Source: Plecoglossus altivelis (lineage: Eukaryota > Chordata > Actinopteri > Osmeriformes > Plecoglossidae). Taken from it: a DNA stretch of 64,000 bases. Each line of letters opens with the position of its first letter. The stretch's first letter is position 1. Positions 51,701-61,394 of this stretch are shown piece after piece. The notes below the pieces were generated by a model that saw nothing but the letters and a program-made list of their open reading frames with translations, was not told where the DNA came from and searched no databases. The stretch is from assembly GCA_036571765.1 (NCBI GenBank), contig BROE01000020.1, forward strand, positions 8,616,434 through 8,680,433, read 5' to 3'. A program made the translations under genes and the position numbers.

Positions 51701-54700
51701 CGCGTGTCGTTACGAACCATCCACGTCCTTGAGATACTTCTTGTTGCAGACATCGCGGATCGACTTCTCCAGGGTCCCGTAGTCGATGGGCTCCTCTTTG
51801 ATCTTGGGGAAGAGGTCAGAGACGATGCCGTAGAAGAGCTTGAGGTCATCTTGGAGGAACTTGGGAACGTTGACATCTCTGATAGCCCGTAGACAGATCA
51901 GCTCCTGGATGTACAAGGAAAACAGTTCTTCTTTGTTATTGTTGGAGGAAACTAAGAAGAATGCTTCTTTTCAGGGTATAGTTCAGTGGAAGAGCATTTC
52001 AAGAAATCAAGACGTTACAGTGGTTGCAGATTAAAATCCCCTTCTTCTACGGTACGTGAATTTGGATAAAAAGTTGCCGATTTCGGCAGAATCGCAGCCA
52101 TAATTTAGTATAAATATAATAATGTAACACACCTCATTCATATCAGGATTTTCTCTCTTTAGGTTTCCAGCAGCAGAGATCACAGTCTTCACAGCCCTCA
52201 TCCCAAAGTCATAATGATCCTGCACACATAACCAAGTACAAGCACATCAGGATGAAGACTCTGCCTAACAGGCCTGGTTAAAGTCACGACTGCACACTGC
52301 AGGCAAAGCTCTCTGTTCAGTCCATGCAGCCTACAAGTCCACCTGGGAGCTGAGCTGCTCTGACGACAGCTTGAAGGTGGTGGTGATCTTCTTAGAAAGG
52401 ACTTTGGCATCGCTGAAGCCAAAGGAGTAGAGGGAGATCTCAGCAATCATGGCATAGTCAGGGACCATCATAGCAACCGGACGGAACAGGGCCTGGAAAT
52501 GACCAATAGAGTGTCGGTAGGAATTGGAGGTCGTATTTGGAGACAGTGGGAGGGTAAAGGAGTGAGTCTTCACCTTGAGGTTGTCTGGCAGTTCAGTGCG
52601 TCCTGCGTAACCAGGGTTCATAGTAATGAAGACAGCACAGGAGGTCACCAGTGGAATCTCTGCCCCCTCAAACACAAAGCGCTCCACCTGTTTAGACATC
52701 ATGGACATGCTTTAAATACGACTGTCTACTTGTCCTATCAACTACGATTCAGATACTTAAAAATACCTCAGATACTTCTGAGGTATTTCATTTCCAGCCC
52801 ACCCTCTGTTGCTGAGCTTTCTGGATGGTTGTGATCTGTTGGGCCACCACAGACAGCACCTCCACATCGATGCGATTAAACTCATCGAAACATGCCCAGG
52901 CTCCAGAGCTGCAGGATAGGCAGGAAGACAGAAAAGGTGGCTCATCATTTCAAGTCACTTTTATGAACCTTTACCATAATTAATCATGATTATTCATGAT
53001 GAGTCAATGCTTAAACTGTTATATTATTATATAATTATATAATATTTGTATGAGTATGTAAATATTCCTTCTCTATTTACTACAAAGCGTCCAGTGCTTC
53101 AGGGGTGTAACAGATGTGCTCAGACCATCTCACCTGGCCAGTCCCTTGAGGAACTTGCCCATAGCGATGAAGTCCAGCTGGTCAGAGCAGTTGAACACTA
53201 CAGTCTGGATGGCCAGGGCTTTCCCCAGGTCTTTGGTGGTCTCTGTCTTCCCTGTTCCTGCAGGACCTGCAGGGGCCCCCCCAAACTTCAGGTGCAGTGC
53301 TCCTGTGAGGGTCAGATAGCACCTGGAAGATAGGATGGAGGGGGCGGGGTACTTTAGAATGACTTCATTAACTTCTTTATGAGCAAGATGTGTGAGAACA
53401 ATACCTCAGATGCTCGCTGACAGCCTGCACGTACCTGTCTGTGAGGGGGGTGATGACCAGACGTCCAGAGTTTCCCAGGTACTCATATCCATACAGGAAC
53501 TCTGCATTCACGGCTCTGATATACAGGTCATCTCTGGCCCAGTAATACCTGGAACAGGTTTGAACACAGTACACAGTCAGCCAAGCACTGTGCCGTCCAC
53601 CAGAATACATAGTCCTAGAAGCAGGCTAGGAGCTGTGGGGTCAGGGGCTGGATGCAGGGTCAACCTGAGCTGGCTGATCCACTCGAAGTCATTGACACTA
53701 GACACTCCTTCATCCACCAGCTTGGCAGCCACGTCCTTGGCATGGACCTCGATGACGATGAGGGCAGAGAGGACAGCCCTCTGCATCCTGGACAGACGCC
53801 CCCTCACCAGCTGTACCAGGTCACCGAGCTGCACAGAAACACCTTCAGTCATGCATTACTTTCCTGAGGCTGGAGAAACTTGGATGTAAATTGTGTTCTT
53901 TTTCCACTAAGGTATGATTTACCAGCTTCTTGAGGTCAAAATAAAGCACAGGAACAGCAGCCTTGGTCTGCCCAGCCTGCTCCCCCTCACCTGAGTCTGT
54001 AGCTGGGGGTAGAGACGGCTCCCCATGTCTCCCTGCTCCAGCGCCAAAGACACCTCCGTGGTCCAGAAGGTCTGACAGCCAGCGATGACCACCTGCCCTG
54101 GCCATGACAACACCCAGGTGGTGCGCAGTTCCTGAGGGGAAGGAGGCATAGTCAAACAAACTCGGTCTTTCAGTTTCTGGATCCCTACCCCACTGAGAAG
54201 AGGATGAGTGTGCTGGCAGGGCCTGACCTGTGGGTAGGCCTGAAGGGAGCGCTGAATCTGCTCCCTCAGACTGGCCTTCATAGACTTTTCCACTTCCCTC
54301 AGCCAGTCCTCCACATTCCCAGAGGGCCACACTGGCACACTGAGCATCACCTCCTCACCCTCACCAGAGTACATGTGGGTGATCTTCAAGTCTGGCTGGA
54401 ACTTCAGCTGTAGGCCAGACAGGGCGATACAATTATGTCAGTTGACGCAAGCATGTTCCACTTGTTATACAGTGTATCCAGAAGTTAAATGTGTTCAGAC
54501 AGTCGAGAGTGAGAATGCTGACAAACCCGAGCAATGTTCTCGAAGCACTTGCGTAGATGAGGCTGTACCGCAGTGGGATCTTTGGTCTGGGACAAAATCT
54601 CCAATAACTCATCATCTGACAAGAAATAGAATCTGAAAAATCCAAAACACAGAAGTTAGATCCTTAAACACTGGTAGTGGTTGAGCAAACAGCAGGTCAG

Positions 54701-57700
54701 GTGGTGTGGCCAGAGCCCAGGCTCTGTCTGCAGGTAGACTGGTCAGGTGGTATGGCCAGAGCCCAGGCTCTGTCTGCAGGTAGACAGGTCAGGTGGTATG
54801 GCCAGAGCTCAGGCTCTGTCTGCAGGTAGACAGGTCAGGTGGTATGGCCAGAGCCCAGACTCTGTCTGCAGGTAGACAGGTCAGGTGGTATGTACAGAGC
54901 CCAGGCTCTGTCTGCAGGTAGACAGGTCAGGTGGTATGGACATAGCCCAGGGCCTTTCAGCAGGTAGACAGGTTACCTGGGGAAAGATCCTCTCTTAGTC
55001 TCCAGGTACTCGCTCAGCCCCTTCTGGACAAGCTCCAGCAGCTTGTTACAGTCCTTCAGACTATCCAACAGGCGCTGGTCTGGACACAGGGCGATAACCT
55101 ACAAACACACACACACAAGCCAAACCATGACCTCCTTCCCCCATCTGTCTACTGTCTGCTTCTGATGTTGTACATGGTTGTCAGGGAGGGCAGGGCCAGA
55201 CCTGTTTGTTGTCGTGAGCACTCTTCATGACCTTCCTCCAGGTGCGCTCCATGGTCTGGTACCTCTTGCCCTCCACAGGCAGTTGGCGGTTAATGTCATC
55301 AGAGCTGAAGATGGGCTCCAGGTAGAGCCAGGAGCGCTGGCATGTCAGCCACTCTTCTAACACATCCTGCCGGCAGAGGGCAGCACAGCATGAGGGGTTA
55401 CGAACGCTCATCACGGACTCGACCTCAGCGAACGAGCATCCGAGTGAGAGTTCCAATCGATACGAATGCTTTCGATTTGGAAATCAAACGTCATCAACCC
55501 ACATTACTGACTAGAAGTCCATCCATATCATTTGGGACTTCTCTAAGAACGTCAGGCTCCTTTTTGCTAACCCTGTACCTGTGTCATCCTCAGCTTGGTC
55601 TCCCAGGTGCTGATGCGGTCCTCAAAGGGCTTCTTGTAAGGGGAGAAGGACATGCTCTGGGTCATGACGATGTGGTCGTCCAGGAGCTGGGAGGCCTCGT
55701 CTGGACTCTTCAGGATGTACGTGCCTGTCTCCTTGTAGGGCAGCACCTCGAACAGCACCATGGACCATTCATTCTCCATCTTATTTAGGGCCTAGATGGA
55801 TGGAGGGGAGGGCAAGAAAATACTTTAGGAACTTTGGTTTAGCTGCAAGTGCTTTGGAGGGATGGCTTTCCAGCAGGATCCAGTACCTGCTCGATGGCAT
55901 ACTCCTTCCCTGCCACTTCAGCCACACTGGCTATCTCACTGACGTGGTCCTGCAGGCCTAGCTCCAGGCAGCGGGAGAAGGTCAGGTTGGCTTTAGGCTT
56001 CACGTTCATGTGGATCCGGTCAGACAGCAGCTCCCAGTGACGAGCCCGCATCCCAGGGTTCCTCAGGCCCTGGATCAGAGGGATGGATGGTCGGAACTCG
56101 TCGATCTTCTCCCGGATCTCCACTGCCACCTCCTGACAGGCTGGGTGGCAGGTGATGTTACAGCGTGTGAGAGAGGAACAGCAAAAACAGGAATAGGAAA
56201 GAAAAAGGAGAGAGCAAACTACCGCTTGTGCCTCTCTGATCAGAATTCCTCACCAGGGATGTCCTTAAACAGTTTGACACACTTGTGCATGGTCTTGAAG
56301 GAGTCCATGACATTCCGCTCCAGCAGCTCAGGGTCGATGGCGGACAGCGGGTCGTTGAGCCAGCTGTCGTGCCAGCGTAGCCAGTCTGACGTGGTGGTCC
56401 ACAGGTCTCTGAAGGGCTGGAAGTCCCTGCTGAGCTTCTGCAAGCGCTCGTACTGTAACACACACATGCAGTTCATAAATGCAATGAGGATTCAAAAGCT
56501 ATCTTTCATTGAATGATACTAGCAGTATTATGACCCTACTCACGTTGGTGACCGGGAGTCCAAACAGGCGTTCGCGGTTGTTGTAGGTCTGGGCCATGGT
56601 CTGGGATTCCTTCAGCTGCTTCCCAACACGCCTCATCTCATTGGCCACCTCATGGGCCCTGCTCACGTCAGTGTAGGCGGCAAAGCCGGCCACCAGCATC
56701 TACAACCACACAACTAGTTAGCAACTTCCTTAGCACACTTGAAGGCTCCGGTCATGGATCCTGTCCCATCTCCACCGACCTGCAGAGAGTCAATGCGCTC
56801 CTGGAAGTTGTTCTGGTCGACCAGCTGGATCTTGTGGAAACGTTCTTCATCCTCCACATGCTGCTCAGATACTGTCTCTATTTGGGTCATGATCTTGTGG
56901 GACCACGCCATGGCTGTCCACCTGCACAGAGATAAATGATGGACAAGCTGACTATCTTAGGTCAGTCCTTCACTCTGTCTGGCCTAAGGTATCCAAGGAT
57001 GCGACAACATTCAACAGATATTTGAAAGCGGTGATGGGTGGTTCTTACTTTCCATTGAAGTCTTCATTGGTCAGACTGTAGAAGAACTCATCAACCAGCT
57101 CGTAGTCTGACATGGCTTTAGACAGGAGCTCCTAAGGAGACATTTGGAAAGGGAGATCAAATCAAACGTTGAATCGACAGTATCGGAAAGCGTACGGTTT
57201 GTTTCTGATGGTCTTTGATTGAACCTCATGGGCCTTCAGCTGCTCTGGGATCTGCTTCATCCAATCACGCTGCTCGGAAAGCTCCTCGATGCTGTTGGGT
57301 TTCTCGTACAGTTTTCTGCTGATGGCCTTGCATTCTTCACATGCCTTGAACATAACAGCTTAATGTAGCGAGTATCACACATCCAAAACAAGCACACCCA
57401 CGTGTTCCTACACACACAGGACCGGCTCACCTCTTCCACTTGCTTGTGTAGTTTGATAGCAAGCCGGTCAAGCACAGCGTTGGCCAGAGCTTTGCGTTTC
57501 TTGGACAGGCTCTGGCGTACACTATTCACACTGACGGTGAAAGGTCCGATGACTATGGAGACAGGGAGGGTGTGGTCAAGTATCTCCTGGTCCTTAAGGT
57601 GCTGCAACACCTCCTTCTTCACCTCCTGGGGAGTCTGATTCTCCTGACTGTGGGCTCTGCGCAGGAGAAATGCAAAGAAATGTCGGCAGCTCGCACGGCC

Positions 57701-60700
57701 AAATACGTCGGCCAAGTTTATTACGAAGGGCTGAGGTCCTACGTGAGGAAGGTGTCAATGTCGGAGTTCTGAAGTTCCAGGTGCTTCTCATACTCGCGGG
57801 CATAGGCCCTCAGAGGTATGGCAGCTTGGCGCAGGGCTGTGCGGATCATCTCCCTCAGCTCTGTGACCAGAGGCTCCAACAGACCCACCGACTCCAGCAG
57901 GGGAGTTCCACTGATAAACATATTCTGCATCACAAACTAAGAGAGAAAGGGTAAGTGACTTTAACATCCTCCTCATGAAACATCATCCTCTTCACTTCGA
58001 AGCTATTTGAATGTACTGATTTTGACCGTCAAAGTCTGTATCAGTTCATCCTGACGCAGTTCATCTTGCCTTGTCCAGTTGAGGTACGTTGTGTGTGGAC
58101 AGTACCCCCTTATCGAACAAATTAATGACAGATGTTTCAAAGTTCTCCAGAGGAGTGCTGTAACGGACTCCAGTCTGGTCCAAAATTAGATCTACCAGGA
58201 ACAGAGGGTTCTTCTTAGGCCTGAATACAAAGCAGATTCAGATTCATCATCAACGAACATCCCCCCCTCAAAATGACTCAGTGTATAAGTAAAATAATGC
58301 AATTTGAACTATTCAAATCAATGACAACACAGATATAGAAGCAGCTGACTTATAAGGGCTGTTGATGAGGTCAGATCCCCAGACCAGGTCCTGAGGACAG
58401 GAGAGGGCGCTGTGGCAGGCGTCCAGCAGCAGCTGAGCAAAGCTGACCATAGAGTCCTGAACCAGGAAGCGCAGGGAGTCCTGCAGGGTGTAGCGCACCT
58501 GGCCCATGAGGCTGTACAGCTTGGACATCCTGTACACCTCCCAGCGGGACTCAGACAGACTGTACCAGCCAGGCCCCACCTCTCTCAGGCTGGCACGCAC
58601 CCCATTACACAGCGTGGTCACCAACGAGTCTCTCAGAAACAGCTGCACCTGAAGGATTTCAAATGCATACAGGACTAGAATGTTGGACAAGGCCTCAAAG
58701 TACGCTAACAACGGACGTAAGTCTAAGTCTTTGTGGTTTCTACAGTGTTGAAAGTGCCTGACGTCTTGTCAGCTTTACCTGGGCGTGTGTCTGAGATTGG
58801 GTGACCTCAAATTCTTCCAGACGCAGCGATTTGGTGAAGGTGACATGGAAGAGGCTCATGGCTGCCACTCTGTTGCACTCAGCTCGAACTTTGGACAAGG
58901 CAGAGATCACCTCTGGCTTGGTCATCAGGGAGTGGAAGGCAAATGCAGCTCGGTTCTTTTCAAAGGGGTAGTCAGGGACAGGCACCAACCCTACGGACAT
59001 GCATGTTAAGAACACGTTACGCAATATAGCTTTGATACTGAAGGTTATACGGTTATACGGCTACGACAGTAGCACACCCTACAGCAGAACTACTCTGGGA
59101 GTACTCTGATTTCCGGAGTTCTCCTGTTCTCCCAGCAGTCCCCCCGCTCCTTTCAGCACACCCCAGTGATCTCACCCTGCTGGGGTACATGCTCAGGATC
59201 TCCCTGAGGCAGAGAGATGTGGCAGAACTCCTCAGGGTTGGACAGCACCACTCTGTCAAAGCAGATTCTGTTCATGGTGCGATCGAAATCCAGCTGTATC
59301 TCCTTCCCCACCCTACCTATACACTCCTGCAGACTGCAAATATACGACAAATAAAACGTGAGAAAGAACATTGGGGGGAATCTGACAAAGACACTCCATC
59401 AAATGCGACTGGTAAAAAAAAGAACAGCGACACGTCGTACATTTGGAGTCTCAGGCCAGGAGTAGAGAGGGCGTATTTCTGTATGCGCTGGAGGCTTTGG
59501 GACCTTAAAGACGGGTTGCCGCTCCACACAGGCATGCAGTCCACAGCCAGGTGGTACAGCAGGAGGGCCTCTGTGTTGGCCCTCCAGCGATGGGCAAACT
59601 GCAGCCGCTGGCAGAACACACGAGGGTCCTCAGCACTGAACAGCAGCCGGATCCTGGGTACCCAGTACTGGGTGGCGGTCAGATGGTACACACCTACAGT
59701 CCAGACCACAGGAGCAGGGCAGCACTATTGTATGCAGCGAATGAAGCGCAGTAAGGCAGTTGAAAGAAGAGACAGACATAGGATAATCTCATAAGGGAGA
59801 CTAAGTATCTTGTACTTGGATCAAACAACTACTATTTGCCTTGGATTTTTTGGGCTCCATTAAGAACAGGATTTCCTTCTGCATCTTTGACACGGCCGCT
59901 GCTATCAGCCTTCTGGACCAGGTAAAGGGCTTTCTCCTGCCAGTAGTTTAGGACCCCAACAAACTGCCAGCTGTACTCCACAGTGGGGCTTTTGGGGTCC
60001 TCTTCAGAATCAAGGGAAAGTGGAGAAAAAGGAATACAAACACAAGCATGTACTGTAAATGCATTGTATATCCAATACTAATCGTTTTCACAAGAGTCAT
60101 GCTCTGTAAAATGACTGTACCAGGGGGTATTTTGTCAATAGTGGGAAGCAGGGCTTTGGCAGGTATAGGTTTGCGGTCAGTTGATCCAGGATCATAGCCC
60201 AGGGCAAGCCAGTCTTGAGGGGTCCGACAGTCGTAGTCTTCATTGTCAAAAACCTTGAAAAAAACAGTCCACAATTATCGAAATAAATATCTATACTCAC
60301 CTGCCATGGATAGCATCTGGTATGTTCAAACCAAAATTCTCAAACATGTGCACTATTATTTCTTAATACTAAGGAGAATGTACCTGACCTGGCCTGTGAT
60401 ATGGGTCTCACCTCTAGAGGCAGGTAGTTTGCTACAGGTGGGAGTGGACTTTCTGGGGTGCTCACACATTCCTCTGTTCCCAGGTGGCGAGGCATCAGGA
60501 GGTTTGAGTCAATGCCTTCCTCTGCCAGGAGCTGGGCAATGTCCAACTGCACATACAGCCGTCTCCGTCTGAAAGAAAGTGAAGCGACATCGACGGCATC
60601 AAAAGAAAAGTCAAACTTCAATAAAAAAACAGAAGTTCTCAATGACATGACTCGGACCTTTCAACCTCTATCTTGCGAGGGATTTCTCCTGGCAGGCTGT

Positions 60701-61379
60701 GATAGGGCAGCTGGACCTTGGCTGTATGACCTACTGAGGCAAAGTCAGTGTGCTGCTGGAGCTGGGTGCTGGGCCCGTGTATGTCCTTCTCAACCAGGCT
60801 GTGCAGTTCCTGGGGTGTCCAGAAGGTGGTCACTGTGAGCACAGTGCACACAGGATATACGATATTGATCCAAATGTCTATATGCCATTAGAAATGTCCA
60901 GTAAATAACAGCCTGTAGAAGTATTTGTAAACACATAACAGTCGTTTACTGTATGTCTCCTCATCAGTTCTAAGCTCCATGTGTTGTGCATGAGCCCCAC
61001 CTTTTGGAGTGTTGCACTCATACCCAGCCTGGCAGAGTAAACTCTGTTGGGTCACTGGGCCATCTGTGCAAGGCTTAAGTAAGACAAAACATTAATGAAT
61101 ACTGTGGCATAACAACGCGATGTGTATTGCTAACCGTAGTCTGAATGCATGCCACCAAAAATAGACGGTAGCTACCTGAAGTCTTGATTTGGCTGCAGTT
61201 GTAACGATTTCAGAGTAGTACCCTTTCTGCTCGATCAAAGGGTACTTTCTTATAGGAGGTAGTTTTGTGTGACCTTGTATGGGAGGTAACTTGGGCTCTG
61301 TAGGTTTGATGGGTGGATGTGGAACTAATAAAGAAGCGAATCCATGAGAATGGTCAAAGGGTCTGTGCTTTGCCTCCAT
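35898..61379 (-). CDS. dnah1: Dynein axonemal heavy chain 1, 77 coding exons
   Basis: Heavy chain of the inner-arm dynein of cilia and sperm flagella, an ATP-driven microtubule motor. Loss in human causes sperm flagellar defects. I placed 77 coding exons, listed in the four segment entries. They sum to 12,679 nt, one more than a multiple of three. Removing the extra base in exon 47 gives 4225 aa (human DNAH1 about 4265). Identity is fixed by long blocks shared with human DNAH1 from KYPL.Q.G.YS near the start to the end [14 protein letters not shown]. The start is the ATG at 61377-61379 ([11 protein letters not shown]); the in-frame codon further upstream is GTG. An acceptor-like site just upstream (61395) suggests a noncoding first exon. 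Three introns use GC donors. An 11-G run (47941-47951) breaks the frame as assembled. Confidence 0.97.
37484..37907. repeat. 11-bp minisatellite filling DNAH1 intron 73
   Basis: About 38 tandem copies of a unit near GAGGGGTGTAT, with GAGAGGTGTAT and GTGTGAGGGG variants. The array covers about 424 bp of the roughly 500-bp intron (37416-37916) and stops 9 bp from the exon 73 donor. It is strongly purine-rich on the plus strand and pyrimidine-rich in the transcript sense. No exon lies in it. Confidence 0.97.
38341..38383. repeat. (CACG)n microsatellite abutting DNAH1 exon 72 donor
   Basis: A CACG/CATG tetranucleotide tract runs up to the splice donor of exon 72. The donor GTGTGTGC is itself the edge of the repeat. 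Confidence 0.9.
38933..38961. repeat. (CG/CA)n microsatellite in DNAH1 intron 70
   Basis: A CGCGCGCG stretch followed by about ten CA repeats, 38-66 bp upstream (in transcript sense) of the exon 71 acceptor. Confidence 0.9.
40730..40800. repeat. Fold-back copy of the teleost repeat tail motif
   Basis: TTTGGATAAAAGC at the left and GCTTTTCTCCAAAGCGAC at the right form an inverted pair, so the element could fold into a hairpin. It lies in the intron between DNAH1 exons 66 and 67. It resembles short teleost SINE or MITE tails; the family is not determined. Confidence 0.5.
41119..41182. repeat. (CA/CACG)n microsatellite near DNAH1 exon 66 acceptor
   Basis: A mixed CA and GCAC tract. It lies within 80 nt upstream of the exon 66 acceptor in transcript orientation, where it reads (TG)n/(TGCG)n. 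Confidence 0.9.
41531..41562. repeat. (CA)n microsatellite at DNAH1 exon 65 acceptor
   Basis: A CA tract of about 30 bp that takes the place of the polypyrimidine tract for the exon 65 acceptor (41523/41524). It reads (TG)n in the transcript. Confidence 0.9.
41899..41945. repeat. Teleost interspersed-repeat tail motif
   Basis: A TTTTAGCAGATGCTTTTCTCCAAAG-like stretch (reverse orientation) matches the same tail type as at 16070 and 40730. It is intronic, between DNAH1 exons 63 and 64. Confidence 0.5.
42671..42790. repeat. (CA)n-rich imperfect tract near DNAH1 exon 62 acceptor
   Basis: CA repeats interrupted by CAGCCACA units, about 120 bp, starting 14 bp from the exon 62 acceptor. In transcript sense it is UG-rich. 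Confidence 0.85.
44283..44507. repeat. 28-bp tandem repeat, about 8 copies, in DNAH1 intron 57
   Basis: The unit is close to GGACGGTTCAACACAGACTA plus GATGTATA. Copies diverge by a few bases and occasional 1-nt indels. It lies wholly between exons 57 (44747-44878) and 58 (44051-44176). Confidence 0.95.
45203..45275. repeat. (CACG/CA)n microsatellite at DNAH1 exon 56 acceptor
   Basis: About 70 bp of GCAC and CA repeats, starting 15 bp upstream of the exon 56 acceptor in transcript sense, so the acceptor is preceded by TG/TGCG repeats where pyrimidines would be expected. Confidence 0.9.
46409..46443. repeat. (CA)n microsatellite at DNAH1 exon 52 acceptor
   Basis: A CA tract running to within 4 bp of the exon 52 acceptor. 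The transcript reads (TG)n-TAG|CTCCTG. Confidence 0.95.
47941..47951. other. dnah1: 11-G homopolymer causing a frame break in DNAH1 exon 47
   Basis: In transcript sense GAGGA is followed by 11 C. The frame before it (LIEDPPP) runs to a stop two codons later, while the frame after it ([15 protein letters not shown], clear dynein sequence) is offset by one. Ten C would join them. The exon is 450 nt; phase on both sides calls for a length of 3n+2 (449). It may be an assembly or sequencing error, or a real variant. Confidence 0.9.
50893..50912. repeat. (CA)n microsatellite at DNAH1 exon 37 acceptor
   Basis: A short CA tract directly upstream (transcript sense) of the exon 37 acceptor; it reads (TG)n before GTCCAG|GTGATG. 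Confidence 0.85.
53665..61379 (-). other. dnah1: DNAH1 exons 1-26: tail and linker
   Basis: Exons: 61176-61379, 61001-61073, 60658-60832, 60412-60568, 60121-60253, 59840-60001, 59441-59693, 59176-59333, 58779-58990, 58350-58648, 58070-58220, 57743-57936, 57431-57656, 57225-57344, 57049-57131, 56780-56921, 56544-56699, 56254-56452, 55887-56140, 55579-55791, 55202-55366, 54977-55098, 54527-54632, 54228-54407, 53991-54131, 53665-53828. This is the N-terminal tail (about residues 1-1000), which binds light and intermediate chains and the doublet, followed by the linker with [24 protein letters not shown] and [15 protein letters not shown]. Introns after exons 6 and 11 start with GC. Exon 2 is the least conserved and rests mainly on phase and splice sites. 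Confidence 0.88.
54695..54974. repeat. 46-bp tandem repeat, about 6 copies, in DNAH1 intron 22
   Basis: The unit begins GGTCAGGTGGTATGGCCAGA and continues through GCCCAGGCTCTGTCTGCAGGTAG-like sequence. Copies are highly similar. The array fills most of the intron (54633-54976) and runs into the donor of exon 22. Confidence 0.95.
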
Positions 61380-61394
61380 CGTCACACAGGTCAC

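Larger units (their letters stand above)
46800..53548 (-). other. dnah1: DNAH1 exons 27-50: AAA1 to AAA4
   Basis: Exons: 53435-53548, 53134-53322, 52803-52908, 52574-52687, 52343-52492, 52133-52219, 51718-51904, 51529-51620, 51282-51436, 51010-51187, 50694-50888, 50464-50583, 50208-50366, 49980-50084, 49714-49854, 49445-49605, 49166-49323, 48883-49056, 48702-48731, 48303-48481, 47723-48172, 47478-47613, 47190-47398, 46800-46971. P-loops: AAA1 GPAGTGKT in exon 28 (about residue 1538), AAA2 GPSGSGKT in exon 34 (about 1820), AAA3 GPTGTGKT in exon 42 (about 2183), AAA4 GVGGSGRQS in exon 47 (about 2546). AAA1 is the main ATPase site, with Walker [10 protein letters not shown] in exon 29. Exon 45 is only 30 nt. 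Exon 47 contains the frame-breaking G run. Confidence 0.93.

Noticed and set aside
53845..54389. Long minus-strand open frames overlapping DNAH1 exons 24-25 in other frames
   Set aside because: Only the frame continuous with conserved dynein sequence and splice phase is real. The 161-aa frame has no family resemblance.
61377..61394. DNAH1 start at the upstream in-frame codon giving MTCVT before MEAKH
   Set aside because: That codon is GTG, and an acceptor-like CAG directly precedes it. The ATG at 61377-61379 is the better start.
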